NCBI GenBank assembly: GCA_017651065.1
Contig: JAGCDP010000037.1
Coordinates: forward strand, 29,048-93,047
Reading direction: 5' to 3'
DNA from: Treponema sp.
GTDB taxonomy: Bacteria > Spirochaetota > Spirochaetia > Treponematales > Treponemataceae
Length of the DNA: 64,000 nt
The position numbers were made by a program, and so were the translations under genes. The notes under the pieces were generated by a model, which was not told the DNA's origin, made no database searches, and saw only the letters and a list, made by a program, of their open reading frames with translations. This document shows, piece after piece, positions 23,965-33,740 of the stretch. How positions within the stretch are numbered: position 1 is the first letter of the stretch; every line of letters begins with the position of its first letter.

Positions 23965-24957
23965 TTGAAAATCAGGAATAAGAAGAGGTATGAAATGAGC
24001 AAAAATATTGCATCACTGATTAAACGACTTTTACCCGTATTCGGGATTCTTCTTACATTATTAATACAAATTGCTATACCAGATAGTTCACTGCATCCTT
24101 CATCAAAACATCATTATTATGAAGGGCTGCTTTTTATTCTGCTTGGTATTGCTATTTTATTTTTTGTTTTGTCTTTGTTTATTAAAAAAATCCGCGAAAG
24201 TCTTACAGAAAAAGGTCCTTTCCTTTTAGGAGCCGCTGGCCTTGTTATTATAATAAATCTTGTTACAGCAAAGTTCGCACTGCTTCCGGTTATCTTTTTT
24301 CCAAGCTACAACAATATTCTTGCAATCTTTATGGAACAGACTGTTCTTCTGACAAAGTGTGTAGGCTATTCATTTAAACTCATGATTCTTGGAGTTTTCT
24401 GGGGAATTACTGTTGGTTTTATCACAGGAGTTTTCCTTGGATTTTCAAAAAAGGTTTATTACTGGATCAATCCTTACATCAAATTAATTGGACCAATTCC
24501 GGCAACAGCCTGGATTCCTCTTGTACTTACAACTTTCCCGACAACCTTCGGAGCAAGTGTTTTTATTATTGCTCTGGCAGTATGGTTTCCTGTTCAGCTT
24601 ATGACAAGCTCTGGTATTCAAAACACAAGTAAGGTTTATTTTGAAGTTGGTAAAACACTTGGCGCCGGGACATTTTTTCAGGTGTTCAAGATTGCTGTTC
24701 CTGCTGCCTTGCCAAATATTTTCCAGGGAGTTTTCAACGGAATTTGCGCTGCATTTATTGCGCTAATGACTGCAGAAATGTTTGGTGCAAAGTATGGAAT
24801 AGGCTGGTACATAAGCTACCAGAAAGCAATGATGATGTATGCCGGTGTTTATGCAGGGCTTATTCTGATTGCAGTTTTTTGTACAGTGATTATCACTTCG
24901 CTGTTCAAGGTTCGTAAAAGACTGCTCAGCTGGCAGAAAGGACTGATTAAGTGGTAA
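23965..24957 (+). CDS. Sulfonate/nitrate/taurine-type ABC importer permease
   Basis: The open frame has 330 residues; ATG 23995 (MSKNIASL) is an alternative start. Three hydrophobic segments at the N-terminus precede a SsuC/TauC-like permease domain, which carries the coupling loop EVGKTLGAGTFFQVFKIAVPAALPNIFQG (about 228-256). The class imports sulfonates, taurine, nitrate, thiamine precursors or similar anions. Given the setting, an organosulfur ligand is likely. The ATPase and binding protein follow in the same operon. Confidence 0.88.
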   Translation: MKIRNKKRYEMSKNIASLIKRLLPVFGILLTLLIQIAIPDSSLHPSSKHHYYEGLLFILLGIAILFFVLSLFIKKIRESLTEKGPFLLGAAGLVIIINLVTAKFALLPVIFFPSYNNILAIFMEQTVLLTKCVGYSFKLMILGVFWGITVGFITGVFLGFSKKVYYWINPYIKLIGPIPATAWIPLVLTTFPTTFGASVFIIALAVWFPVQLMTSSGIQNTSKVYFEVGKTLGAGTFFQVFKIAVPAALPNIFQGVFNGICAAFIALMTAEMFGAKYGIGWYISYQKAMMMYAGVYAGLILIAVFCTVIITSLFKVRKRLLSWQKGLIKW

Positions 24958-24980
24958 TACAACCACCAAGGGAGAAGTAT

Positions 24981-25760
24981 ATGTCTGGAGAAATAAATTT
25001 ATTAGATATAACAAAAATCTTTAATCAGGGAACTGGTGAAGAAGTAACTGCCCTTAATGGAGTGCACTTTACAATTCCTGCCGGAAGCTTTGTGTCGTTG
25101 ATCGGACCTTCTGGTTGTGGAAAGACTACACTTTTACGTTGTATTGCTGGGCTCGAAACTCCAACAAGCGGCGAAGTTTTGGTAGATGGAGAAAAAGTTA
25201 CAAAGCCTGGAAGTGACCGTGGACTTGCATTCCAGCAGGCAAATCTTTTCCCGTGGCTTACAATCTGGGATAACATTGCTTTTGGTTTGCGTGCACGACA
25301 TATCTATAAAGATAAAAAGGACGAAGTAGAGAAGTTTATTAAGCTTGTGGGGCTGGAGGGTTTTGAAAAATCATTCCCGCATCAGCTTTCGGGCGGTATG
25401 AATCAAAGAGCAAGTCTTGCGCGTGCACTGGTAGGTCACCCAAAGATTCTTTTGCTCGATGAACCGCTCGGAGCACTTGATGCTTTTACACGTATGACAA
25501 TGCAGGATGAAATTCTTCGTTTATGGAAGGAGCACAACACAACAATGGTTATGGTAACTCACGATGTAGACGAAGCTGTTTATTTAAGTGATTACGTTGT
25601 TGTAATGTCACCTCGCCCTGCTAAGGTAGAAAAGATAATTGGTATCGATTTAACTCATCCTCGTGCACGTGGACAGGATGTGTTCTTAAAATATCGTACA
25701 GAAATCCTGGAAATTCTGGATTATGCCGGAAAGGTTCAGGAAGCTGAATATGCAATTTAG
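24981..25760 (+). CDS. Sulfonate/nitrate/taurine-type ABC importer ATP-binding protein
   Basis: From ATG 24981 (after GGGAGAAG) the protein has 259 residues; the frame extends upstream to a GTG at 24951. Walker A is IGPSGCGKTT, the Q-loop is LAFQQANLFPWLTIWDN, the signature is LSGGMNQRASLARAL, and Walker B is ILLLDEPLGALDAFTRM. FPWLT and DAFTR are typical of the SsuB/TauB/NrtD class. It partners the permease before it and the lipoprotein after it. Confidence 0.92.
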   Translation: MSGEINLLDITKIFNQGTGEEVTALNGVHFTIPAGSFVSLIGPSGCGKTTLLRCIAGLETPTSGEVLVDGEKVTKPGSDRGLAFQQANLFPWLTIWDNIAFGLRARHIYKDKKDEVEKFIKLVGLEGFEKSFPHQLSGGMNQRASLARALVGHPKILLLDEPLGALDAFTRMTMQDEILRLWKEHNTTMVMVTHDVDEAVYLSDYVVVMSPRPAKVEKIIGIDLTHPRARGQDVFLKYRTEILEILDYAGKVQEAEYAI

Positions 25761-25779
25761 AAAAGGAGGAATATTGTAT

Positions 25780-26868
25780 ATGAAGAAATCATTTATTATT
25801 TCAACATTTTTTGTTGTTGCATCTTTGTCATTAATTGGTTGCAGCAAAAAATCAGGAACAGGTTCTGCTGCAGGTGGAAACCAGGAACAGAAGGTTGTAA
25901 GAATCAACTTTTCTACAGGAAGCTTGTGTCATGCCCCGGTACACGTTGCAATGAAGCTTGGTCTTTTTGAAGAAGAGCTTGCTAAAATTGGACAGAAGGC
26001 TGAATACGTTCAGGTGGTGGAAGGTGGTGCAACTCTTGGAGAAATGATTGCATCCGGTAAGGTTGATGCAGGTTACGGCTTGTATGCTACACAGCTTCAG
26101 GCAATGGAAAATGGTCTTCCAATTTCCTTTACATCTGGAATCCACATTGGTTGTACAAAATATTATGTGCGCGCCGACAGTGATATATATTCTGCTGCAG
26201 ATTTGCGTGGAAAGAAGATTGGTGTTCCAGGACTTGCAGATAGTGCAGTTATGAACCTTAAACGAAAATTAATGGACGAAGGAATAGGAGTTACAGCAGA
26301 TAACAATGAAGTAGAGTTCCTGGCTTATGCTTCAAGTGACCTTGCAATTGCCTTGAATAATGGAGCAGTTGATGTAATTGGTGCACATGACCCGATTGCA
26401 ACAAAAGGAGAGCTTGCTTACGGCTTTAGAAAAATTCTTGATACAGGAACCGATGAAAAGTTTGTAAAGGAATACTGCTGCCAGCAGTTTGTAACACACA
26501 AGCTTTTGCGTGAAAATCCGGAAGGTGCTGCCGCGGTTACACGTGCTTTACAGAAGGCTGCCGCTTATGTAGAAGCAGAACCACGCGCTGTTGCACAACT
26601 TCAGATTGAAAACGACCTTGTTGCAGGCGATCTTGATTTTAATGCTGCATTGCTTGAAGAACTTAACTATCAACCAAGCCGTTCACTTGGAAGAAAAACT
26701 TTTGATGCTGCTGCACGTCAACTTCAGGTAGCAGGAATTCTTAAAGCCGAAACTGATATTGAAAAGTTTATTGAGCAGGGATATATCGAATTGTTTGGAG
26801 TTCCAGACGGATACATCTACGACAGCGCAACAAAAACATACAAAGAAATAAACGGAAATAGAGGTTAG
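25780..26868 (+). CDS. Sulfonate/nitrate-type ABC importer substrate-binding lipoprotein
   Basis: From ATG 25780 (after AAAGGAGG) the protein has 362 residues. The signal peptide ends with a lipobox SLSLIGC. The mature part has the SsuA/NMT1-like pattern: INFSTGSLCHAPVHVAMKLGLFEEE, LRGKKIGVPGLADSAVMNLKRKL and a DVIGAHDP segment. Likely ligands are organosulfur or nitrogen anions; the exact one cannot be read. The upstream open frame to 25723 overlaps the ATPase and is unlikely to be used. Confidence 0.9.
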   Translation: MKKSFIISTFFVVASLSLIGCSKKSGTGSAAGGNQEQKVVRINFSTGSLCHAPVHVAMKLGLFEEELAKIGQKAEYVQVVEGGATLGEMIASGKVDAGYGLYATQLQAMENGLPISFTSGIHIGCTKYYVRADSDIYSAADLRGKKIGVPGLADSAVMNLKRKLMDEGIGVTADNNEVEFLAYASSDLAIALNNGAVDVIGAHDPIATKGELAYGFRKILDTGTDEKFVKEYCCQQFVTHKLLRENPEGAAAVTRALQKAAAYVEAEPRAVAQLQIENDLVAGDLDFNAALLEELNYQPSRSLGRKTFDAAARQLQVAGILKAETDIEKFIEQGYIELFGVPDGYIYDSATKTYKEINGNRG

Positions 26869-26870
26869 TC

Positions 26871-27074
26871 ATGAAGAACATCAACATTATTTTATCAGGT
26901 CTAACCGCCGTACTTGGACTTTTGGCTGGCATTGCACCTTACACCTTTGCAAAGGTATGTGGCATGGCAAACATGCACTGTCATAAGGTAACTGCACCAA
27001 CTGTATTAGTTTTTGGAATAGTAATTTTTGTAGTTTCTGCAATTCAGACAATACTTTTATGGAAAAAGCGATAA
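26871..27074 (+). CDS. Short DUF4418-like membrane protein
   Basis: The 67-residue protein has two hydrophobic segments with a loop AKVCGMANMHCHKVT between them. The C-x6-C-H loop is reminiscent of DUF4418 proteins, which are usually about twice as long with four segments, so this is a half-length version. It begins 2 bp after the binding-lipoprotein stop and overlaps the FtsX-like gene by 16 bp, so it belongs to the following efflux-type ABC unit. Its function is unknown. Confidence 0.7.
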   Translation: MKNINIILSGLTAVLGLLAGIAPYTFAKVCGMANMHCHKVTAPTVLVFGIVIFVVSAIQTILLWKKR

Positions 27075-28255
27075 CTGTAAAAAGCCTTGCACTTGCTAAC
27101 ATCAAAAAAAAGCCGTACCGCACAACTGCCCTCACTATCCTTGTAGCCTTGGCAGCGGGGGTATTGTTCGGTACGCTTTTGTTGACAGCAAGCATTAAAG
27201 GCGGACTCAAAGGAATAAATACTCGAATCGGGGCTGACCTTATGATTGTTCCACAAGGTTATGAAGCACAGGCAGAAGGTGTTTTACTTTCCGGCGAGCC
27301 AAGTTACTTTTATCTTGATAAATACATAGAAGAAACAATTAAAGATATTCAGGGCGTAGCAGCTGTAACCAGTCAGTTTTATTTGACAAGCCTTAGTGAA
27401 AGCTGCTGCGATTTTCCAATTCAAATTATTGGCTTTGATCCTTCAACAGATTTTATTGTGAAATCCTGGGCACGTAAAAAGATTTTACAAACTTCCGGCG
27501 ATGAAATAATTCTTGCCGGAAGTAACATAACTACAGAAAAAAATAGCGTACGATTTTTTGAACATTCACACAATGTTACCGCCCGTCTTGCAAAAAGCGG
27601 AACCGGAATGGATAATGTAATCTACACAGATCTTTCAAGCCTTCAGAAAATCTTTGATGATGCAAAAGCAAAAGGCTTTGGTTTTATTTCAGACGGTGAC
27701 ACAAGAACAAAAACAAGTGTAATTTTCATAAAGCTTTCAGACGATGCAAAACCAGACAGCACAGCAGCCCGCATTAAAGGTGCAGTGCCTGGAATCCAGA
27801 TTATTCAGAGTGACAAATTTGTTTCGGGACTTATGGAAAGCATTTCATCGTTTCTGATAATCTTATATGCGGTGAGTGTTCTTGTAATTATAATCACAGT
27901 GCTTACACTTAGTATTGTTTTTACACTAACTATAAATGAGCGGCTGAGAGAGTTTTCTATTCTGCGGGTTCTTGGTGCAGATTTCAAAATGCTCCGTTTA
28001 ATTGTATTTGCCGAAGCAGATATACTTGGAAGTATTGGCGCTATAACAGGTATTTTCCTTAGTGCATTGATTCTACTTCCGTTTAATATACTGATTTCTC
28101 AAAAACTAAATATGCCGTTTATGTTATCAAGTCCGGCTGCAATTATTTTTTTTGCACTTATTACTTTTCTGGTAATAGTTGCCGCCTGCTATACCGCCGC
28201 TATTTCTGGCGCAGTAAAAGTTTCAAAAAAAGAAGTCTATGAGGGAATAAAATGA
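27059..28255 (+). CDS. FtsX/MacB-type ABC transporter permease
   Basis: The 398-residue protein has one N-terminal membrane segment, a large extracytoplasmic domain (about residues 45-250) and three C-terminal membrane segments with the FtsX-like text INERLREFSILRVLGADFKMLRLIVFAEADILG. Such MacB/FtsX/DevC proteins work as mechanotransmission or export systems with a small ATPase, encoded next (4-bp overlap). Substrate is unknown. Its linkage to the sulfonate-type importer operon suggests export or sensing of a product. Confidence 0.88.
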   Translation: MEKAITVKSLALANIKKKPYRTTALTILVALAAGVLFGTLLLTASIKGGLKGINTRIGADLMIVPQGYEAQAEGVLLSGEPSYFYLDKYIEETIKDIQGVAAVTSQFYLTSLSESCCDFPIQIIGFDPSTDFIVKSWARKKILQTSGDEIILAGSNITTEKNSVRFFEHSHNVTARLAKSGTGMDNVIYTDLSSLQKIFDDAKAKGFGFISDGDTRTKTSVIFIKLSDDAKPDSTAARIKGAVPGIQIIQSDKFVSGLMESISSFLIILYAVSVLVIIITVLTLSIVFTLTINERLREFSILRVLGADFKMLRLIVFAEADILGSIGAITGIFLSALILLPFNILISQKLNMPFMLSSPAAIIFFALITFLVIVAACYTAAISGAVKVSKKEVYEGIK

Positions 28256-28908
28256 TTCATGCAGCAAATCTTTCAAAATCCTTCTTCACCCCGCGAGGAA
28301 GAATTGATGTTCTTAAAAATTTAAGCTTTTCCATACCCGATGGATCCTTCATCGGTATTACCGGAAAATCAGGAGCTGGAAAAAGTACATTGCTTTCAAT
28401 AATCGCAGGACTCCAAAAACCAGACAACGGAGAGCTTACTGTAAATGAAACAAATCTTCTTGCCCTGAATGATAAAAACTTAAGCGCCTTTAGAAACAAA
28501 AATATCGGCTTTATATCGCAGGAACAGAGCTTTCTCGAAAATCTTTCTGTTCTTGATAATGTAAGACTGCCTGCTTTTATTGGAAATTCATCCCCTTCTG
28601 AAAATCGAATCCAAGAAATTACAGAAAATGCAATTTCACTTCTTGAAGATTTTAATATTGCGCATCTGGCACAAAACAATCCTGTAACTCTTTCTGGCGG
28701 AGAAAATCACCGTGTACTTATTGCCAGAGCCCTTATCAATAATCCTTCCGTCATTTTAGCCGACGAACCAACTGATTCGGTAGATATTGAACAAACAAAA
28801 TCCATCATAAGAATCTTTCGTCTTCTTGCTGACAAAGGAAAAACAATTCTAATTGCAAGTCACAATGGGGAAGCTCTTAAACTGTGTGACAGGGAAATTC
28901 GACTTTAG
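28252..28908 (+). CDS. MacB/LolD-type ABC transporter ATP-binding protein
   Basis: The 218-residue ATPase has Walker A ITGKSGAGKST (about 35-45), signature LSGGENHRVLIARAL, Walker B VILADEPTDSVDIE and switch His in ASHNGE. Length and sequence fit the LolD/MacB class. SGGENHR instead of the usual SGGEQQR is a small deviation. It is the partner of the FtsX-like permease and ends 4 bp into the convergent gamma-synthase gene. Confidence 0.9.
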   Translation: MIHAANLSKSFFTPRGRIDVLKNLSFSIPDGSFIGITGKSGAGKSTLLSIIAGLQKPDNGELTVNETNLLALNDKNLSAFRNKNIGFISQEQSFLENLSVLDNVRLPAFIGNSSPSENRIQEITENAISLLEDFNIAHLAQNNPVTLSGGENHRVLIARALINNPSVILADEPTDSVDIEQTKSIIRIFRLLADKGKTILIASHNGEALKLCDREIRL

Positions 28909-30068
28909 TTTATAGCCTGTTCTAAATCAGCAATTAAATCTTCTGCATTCTCTATACCTACGGAAAGTCGCAAAGTTTCTGGTGTAATTCCGTTTTTTAG
29001 ACGAAGTTCTTCAGGTACATCGGCATGAGTCTGAGTTGTCGGGTAAGTAATTAGAGTCTCCACTCCACCAAGACTTTCGGCGTATTTTATGAGATTCACT
29101 TTTTCAAGAATAGATAAAGCCTTTTGAACAGAGCTTACACGGAAGGTTACCATTGAACCAAAGCCTCTAGATTGTTTTTTCATTATCTGGTAGCCAGTAT
29201 GTTCTTCAAAACCAGGATAAATTACCTGAGTAACAGCTTCCTGCCTTTTGAGCCACTTTGCAATTTTGAATGCAGAATCCTGAGCTTTTTCCATACGAAG
29301 GGCAAGAGTTTTTATTCCTCGAAGAACAAGCCAGCTGTCGAATGGAGAAAGGCCTGCTCCCGTTGTTTTTATAAGAAAACGAAGCTTTTCCTGAAGAGTT
29401 GTGTTGTTTACCACAATAAAGCCTGCAAGAGTGTCGTTGTGCCCTGCAAGGAATTTTGTTCCGCTATGAATTACAACGTCTGCACCAAGCTCAAGAGGAT
29501 TTTGAAAATATGGTGACATAAAGGTGTTATCAACGATTAAAAGCAATCCGTGACGTTTTGCGATTTTTGCAACAGCTGCGATGTCTGTCACATTCATCAT
29601 AGGATTTGTTGGAGTTTCAATATAAATTGCTTTAGTTTCAGGCTGGATGAGTGATTCTATATCATCTACAGCACAATTTGCGCGGGTAAAACTTATTTCG
29701 TTTTTTACAGAAACATTATCAAAAAGTCTGATTGTGCCTCCATATAAATCTGAATCAACAATAAGATGATCGCCTGGTTTAAAAATTTCCATAAGGAGTG
29801 TTATGGCTGCCATACCTGTAGAAAGTGCAAATGCATCTGTCCCGTGCTCAAGTTGGCACACAACTTTTTCTACCTGTTCACGTGTAGGATTTTGCAGGCG
29901 TGAATAATCAAATCCTGTACTCTTCCCTACCCCAGGATGAGCGTAGGTAGCTGTCTGATAAATCGGAAAACTTAATGAACCGTAGTGATTACACGCATTT
30001 TTTTCGTCTGAAGAAGCGGTTTCAGTGGTTTCCAGATGTACGCATTTTGTTTCTATAGCTAATGGCAT
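28905..30068 (-). CDS. Cystathionine gamma-synthase/gamma-lyase family PLP enzyme
   Basis: The 387-residue enzyme belongs to the Cys/Met metabolism PLP family. Visible are YSRLQNPTREQVEKVV (tyrosine and arginine of the neighbouring subunit), ALSTGMAAI, YIETPTNPMMNVTDI, the PLP Asp in LLIVDNTF, and the Schiff-base lysine in HSGTKFLAGHND. Members act as cystathionine gamma-synthase, O-acetylhomoserine sulfhydrylase, methionine gamma-lyase or cystathionine lyase; sequence alone does not separate these. Its place in front of NifX-NifH, under the nitrogenase-like regulon, suggests it fixes the released thiol or sulfide onto an activated homoserine to give methionine or homocysteine. It overlaps the NifX-like gene by 10 bp. 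Confidence 0.9.
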   Translation of the reverse strand: MPLAIETKCVHLETTETASSDEKNACNHYGSLSFPIYQTATYAHPGVGKSTGFDYSRLQNPTREQVEKVVCQLEHGTDAFALSTGMAAITLLMEIFKPGDHLIVDSDLYGGTIRLFDNVSVKNEISFTRANCAVDDIESLIQPETKAIYIETPTNPMMNVTDIAAVAKIAKRHGLLLIVDNTFMSPYFQNPLELGADVVIHSGTKFLAGHNDTLAGFIVVNNTTLQEKLRFLIKTTGAGLSPFDSWLVLRGIKTLALRMEKAQDSAFKIAKWLKRQEAVTQVIYPGFEEHTGYQIMKKQSRGFGSMVTFRVSSVQKALSILEKVNLIKYAESLGGVETLITYPTTQTHADVPEELRLKNGITPETLRLSVGIENAEDLIADLEQAIN

Positions 30069-30469
30069 ATTTTATCCTCAAATTTCAAATAATATGCAGC
30101 TAACTTTTCTAATGCTTCTTCAACTGGCAGTTCAATATCAAAAACACTAACTGCATTTTTTTCAAACTGGCGGCGTACATTCTGACCAACCTGAGCTGCA
30201 ACAATTGCACGGCAATCTAAAAGAAGTTCCACTGAAAGAGAAACAGGCCCTCCTGGTCCGCCACCGCAACAACCACCACCAGATCCAGTGCAACCAGAGC
30301 TGCCGGCAAGAGTTTCTTCGCTTGCCTGTTCAACCTTTGGAGCATCACGATTTTCTAAAAATTCAAAATGATCACCACGAAGTTCGTACACAGCAAACTG
30401 TTTTGCCTGCCCAAAGTGTAAGTCTACATTGCGGCCATCAGAACTGGCGATTGCTACTTTGATTTCCAT
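30059..30469 (-). CDS. NifX-family protein with Gly/Cys-rich insert
   Basis: The 136-residue protein has the dinitrogenase iron-molybdenum-cofactor domain: KVAIASSDGRNVDLHFGQAKQFAVYEL at the start and DCRAIVAAQVGQNVRRQFEKNAVSVFDIELPVEEALEKL at the end. Between them, about residues 56-77, is a Gly/Ser/Cys-rich linker (SSGCTGSGGGCCGGGPGG). NifX-type proteins hold NifB-co or its derivatives for transfer. The cysteines in the linker could add cluster binding. It lies between NifH and the gamma-synthase family gene with short gaps. Confidence 0.88.
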   Translation of the reverse strand: MEIKVAIASSDGRNVDLHFGQAKQFAVYELRGDHFEFLENRDAPKVEQASEETLAGSSGCTGSGGGCCGGGPGGPVSLSVELLLDCRAIVAAQVGQNVRRQFEKNAVSVFDIELPVEEALEKLAAYYLKFEDKICH

Positions 30470-30480
30470 AGCAACTCCTG

Positions 30481-31341
<861 letters not shown>

Positions 31342-31382
31342 CTATGTACAACCCTTTGTAAGGGTGCTTCTATTTTCTTATT

Positions 31383-31442
31383 ACCTATCGCTTTAGTAGG
31401 TTTTACAAAATATACAAGCTTTTGCCTAGTTGGTCAATAGGT
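31383..31442 (-). promoter_or_regulatory. NifH-operon promoter with two ACCTA-N9-TAGGT operators
   Basis: Operators are ACCTATCGCTTTAGTAGGT (31383-31401) and GCCTAGTTGGTCAATAGGT (31424-31442). On the minus strand TTGACC (31432-31437), inside the second, is 17 bp from TATATT (31409-31414). The first operator falls just past the expected start point. Confidence 0.85.
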
Positions 31443-31451
31443 TGTAATAAA

Positions 31452-31829
31452 TTATTTGAAAAGATTCTGAATCTGATTATATTTCCACACTTTAAGTATT
31501 GCATCATCTATAGTGCCGGGAAGCTCCATACCTGTTATTCCCGCCAATGAGAGTGCTTGTACTGCAGCAATTCCGATTTTACTGGCAATAACATATTTAC
31601 AATCAGTAAACTGTTTTATATGTTCTTCCATCCGTGCCTTATTATGACTTCCATCCTGGCAAACCGGTGTAACGTTTCTTTTTTCCAGAAGGTCATAGCC
31701 TTCGCTGTCATCTACTATATAAATATAAAAAGTTTCTGCTTTTCCATAGTGAGTATTTACAGTTTCACCATCCGTGCTTGCAACGGCAACACAATATTTT
31801 AAATCTGGATTTGTCTGAATATCAGCCAT
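31452..31829 (-). CDS. NifX-family protein downstream of NifB
   Basis: From ATG 31829 the protein has 125 residues: MADIQTNPDLKYCVAVASTD, then GETVNTHYGKAETFYIYIVD, with ADIQ to FDIE-type spacing of the NifX/NafY domain, and GITGMELPGTIDDAILKVWKY at the end. In many organisms this domain is fused to the C-terminus of NifB; here it is separate and overlaps the NifB stop by 8 bp. It probably carries NifB-co. The frame to 31904 would extend into nifB and is not needed. Confidence 0.85.
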   Translation of the reverse strand: MADIQTNPDLKYCVAVASTDGETVNTHYGKAETFYIYIVDDSEGYDLLEKRNVTPVCQDGSHNKARMEEHIKQFTDCKYVIASKIGIAAVQALSLAGITGMELPGTIDDAILKVWKYNQIQNLFK

Positions 31830-32688
31830 GTGAAAAATTCTCCGTAATATGAGTTGAATAAAGCTGTTTGGAAATATCTGATTTTCCAGGGACGCCAGCT
31901 GCATCTGCCCGACAATGATTACAGTGAAGGAATATTTCTATGTATTGACTGGCAGCTCTTCTTGCAGCATCAATCTGAGCGCAATTTGGAGCCGGTTCAT
32001 CCCTGAGCTTTGCTGTTGGAATCAAAGGAATGATATTGTATTTTTCAGCACCCGCTTCTGCTACTGCCTGAGCAATCTGTTCAATATGCTCTCCGTTTAT
32101 TCGCGGAACAAGAACTGTGTTTACCTTTACCGTAATACCGGCTTCTGCAATTTTTCTTATTCCTTCAAGTTGATTTTCTATAAGGATTTTTGCACCTTCT
32201 ACACCTTCGATTTTTTCCCCGTGCCAGACAACATAATCATTCAGCTGGGCGCCAATTTCAGGATCTACAGCATTTACCGTTACTGTCAGGCTGTCAATTC
32301 CGGCTTTAATTACTTCATCTGCACGCTCGTTCAAAAGCAGTCCGTTTGTACTCATGCATTTTATAAGCTCAGGAAATTTTTCACCGATTATTCTGAAGGT
32401 TTTGAATGCATTATCACTTGCAAGAGTGTCTCCGGGACCAGCAATTCCTGCAACCTTAATTTCAGGGCTGATTTGAATTGCTTTTCCAACAATTTCCGCT
32501 GCTTCTTCTGGTTTTAATATTCGTCCTGTAACCCCTGGTCTGTTTTCTGTAGAGTTGATTGAGCGTTCACAAAAGCGGCAGGCAATATTACAACCCGGAC
32601 ATACAGGCAGATGAATGCGGCCTGTTGTTGCGCCATGACTTGCGAAGCATGGATGTTGTTTTTCCAGTTCCGAAAATGATTTTGGCAA
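31822..32688 (-). CDS. nifB: NifB-like radical SAM cofactor-assembly protein
   Basis: The 288-residue protein starts with TTG (32688) after AGGAGCG. It has HPCFASHGATTGRIHLPVCPGCNIACRFCERSINSTENRPGVTGRIL, containing the N-terminal HPCF cysteine and the radical SAM C-x3-C-x2-C set (C-N-I-A-C-R-F-C). GIAGPGDTLA and the C-terminal HCNHCRADAAGVPG are also NifB features. NifB makes NifB-co, an 8Fe-9S-carbide cluster, the common precursor of nitrogenase cofactors. With no NifEN in view, the cluster is likely used directly by the D-like subunit, as proposed for methylthio-alkane reductase. An operator lies at 32721-32739. Confidence 0.92.
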   Translation of the reverse strand: MPKSFSELEKQHPCFASHGATTGRIHLPVCPGCNIACRFCERSINSTENRPGVTGRILKPEEAAEIVGKAIQISPEIKVAGIAGPGDTLASDNAFKTFRIIGEKFPELIKCMSTNGLLLNERADEVIKAGIDSLTVTVNAVDPEIGAQLNDYVVWHGEKIEGVEGAKILIENQLEGIRKIAEAGITVKVNTVLVPRINGEHIEQIAQAVAEAGAEKYNIIPLIPTAKLRDEPAPNCAQIDAARRAASQYIEIFLHCNHCRADAAGVPGKSDISKQLYSTHITENFSHG

Positions 32689-32720
32689 ATGAACGCTCCT
32701 GAATTAATTTGCAATGTATT

Positions 32721-32854
32721 ACCTAGTTTTACGATAGGTAAAATACAAGGGAAAACTCTTTTTGTCAAGAGATTTGCCTGCAAAATACAAAAAAAGGATT
32801 GACAATAAAAACAAAAAACTATATTTTTATTTTCAACCTACCTACTTACTAGGT
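32721..32854. promoter_or_regulatory. Divergent control region between NifB and the hydrolase, two operators
   Basis: Operators are ACCTAGTTTTACGATAGGT (32721-32739), facing nifB, and ACCTACCTACTTACTAGGT (32836-32854), facing the alpha/beta hydrolase. Between them is an A/T-rich stretch with TTGACA (near 32799) upstream of the second operator. Confidence 0.78.
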
Positions 32855-32878
32855 TTTAGCACACAACGGAGGTATTAT

Positions 32879-33730
32879 ATGACAGCCAATTTGAATCTTG
32901 ATTATCTTTTTACTGACCCCGAAGAACTGGATCCTACAGAGCTTCCAGACTACACAACTCTCGATTTTGTAAGTAACGGATCTCATATATACGGTGAAAT
33001 AATGTGGCCTTCTTCAAATGTTCCAAAACCTCATCCTTGTGTAATTATGCTTCACGGCTTTCCGGGGACTGCGCGCAATGATGATATTTCTCATGCTTTG
33101 TGCCGCATTGGTTGTGTTGTGATTGTTCCTCATAACCGCGGAGCCTGGGGTAGTCAGGGAAAGTATTTGATAACGCACTGTATTGAAGATGCACAGAATC
33201 TGGCTGAATATGCCCACTCGCCTGAGTTCACACAAAAATATAATGTTGACCCGAACCAGATTTTTTTGCTTGGCCACAGCATGGGCGCAAACTCTGCCTT
33301 GAATGCAGGCCGCAAGCTTGACTGGATCTGCGGAATTATAATGCTCACTCCTTATGACCCTACCCGCTATTTGAACCGTGCAAAGGAAAGTTATTTTCGT
33401 TCGCTTTTGGAAGAAGGAAAGATTTTGCAGTCGGATGGGATTGATGCAATTTATGATGATGTTGTTTTGAACCGCGATGAAATAAGTCATCCAAAGGCGT
33501 TTGAACAGGTGAAGGATAAAAACCTGCTTGTTGTTGCGGGTATTTATGATTCTGTGTCGCCGATTAACGAAATGATTTTGCCGTTGTGGAAGCTGCTAGA
33601 AGCGCATCAAACTAAAGCAATCCAGAAGCGTGTGGAGTTTCCTACAGAGCACGGACTTTTAGGCCGTAGGATCAGTGTGATTAAAGAGATTGCAGGGTTT
33701 ATAGACAGCGCCTGCAACACGTCGCAGTAA
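32879..33730 (+). CDS. Alpha/beta hydrolase
   Basis: From ATG 32879 (after CGGAGG) the protein has about 283 residues. It has the oxyanion-hole segment VIMLHGFPGTARND, the nucleophile elbow LGHSMGANSAL with the catalytic Ser, a later Asp in AGIYDSVSP, and a candidate His in EFPTEHGLLGR. This is a serine hydrolase of the acyl-aminoacyl-peptidase/esterase type. No signal peptide is present. It is preceded by a regulon operator, so it may cleave an imported sulfur-containing ester or thioester. The open frame from 32762 would run over the operator and is rejected. Confidence 0.85.
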   Translation: MTANLNLDYLFTDPEELDPTELPDYTTLDFVSNGSHIYGEIMWPSSNVPKPHPCVIMLHGFPGTARNDDISHALCRIGCVVIVPHNRGAWGSQGKYLITHCIEDAQNLAEYAHSPEFTQKYNVDPNQIFLLGHSMGANSALNAGRKLDWICGIIMLTPYDPTRYLNRAKESYFRSLLEEGKILQSDGIDAIYDDVVLNRDEISHPKAFEQVKDKNLLVVAGIYDSVSPINEMILPLWKLLEAHQTKAIQKRVEFPTEHGLLGRRISVIKEIAGFIDSACNTSQ

Positions 33731-33740
33731 TAGTTTTTTT

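Noticed and set aside
32762..32878. Extended N-terminus for the alpha/beta hydrolase
   Set aside because: It covers the operator at 32836-32854, while ATG 32879 has a good ribosome site.
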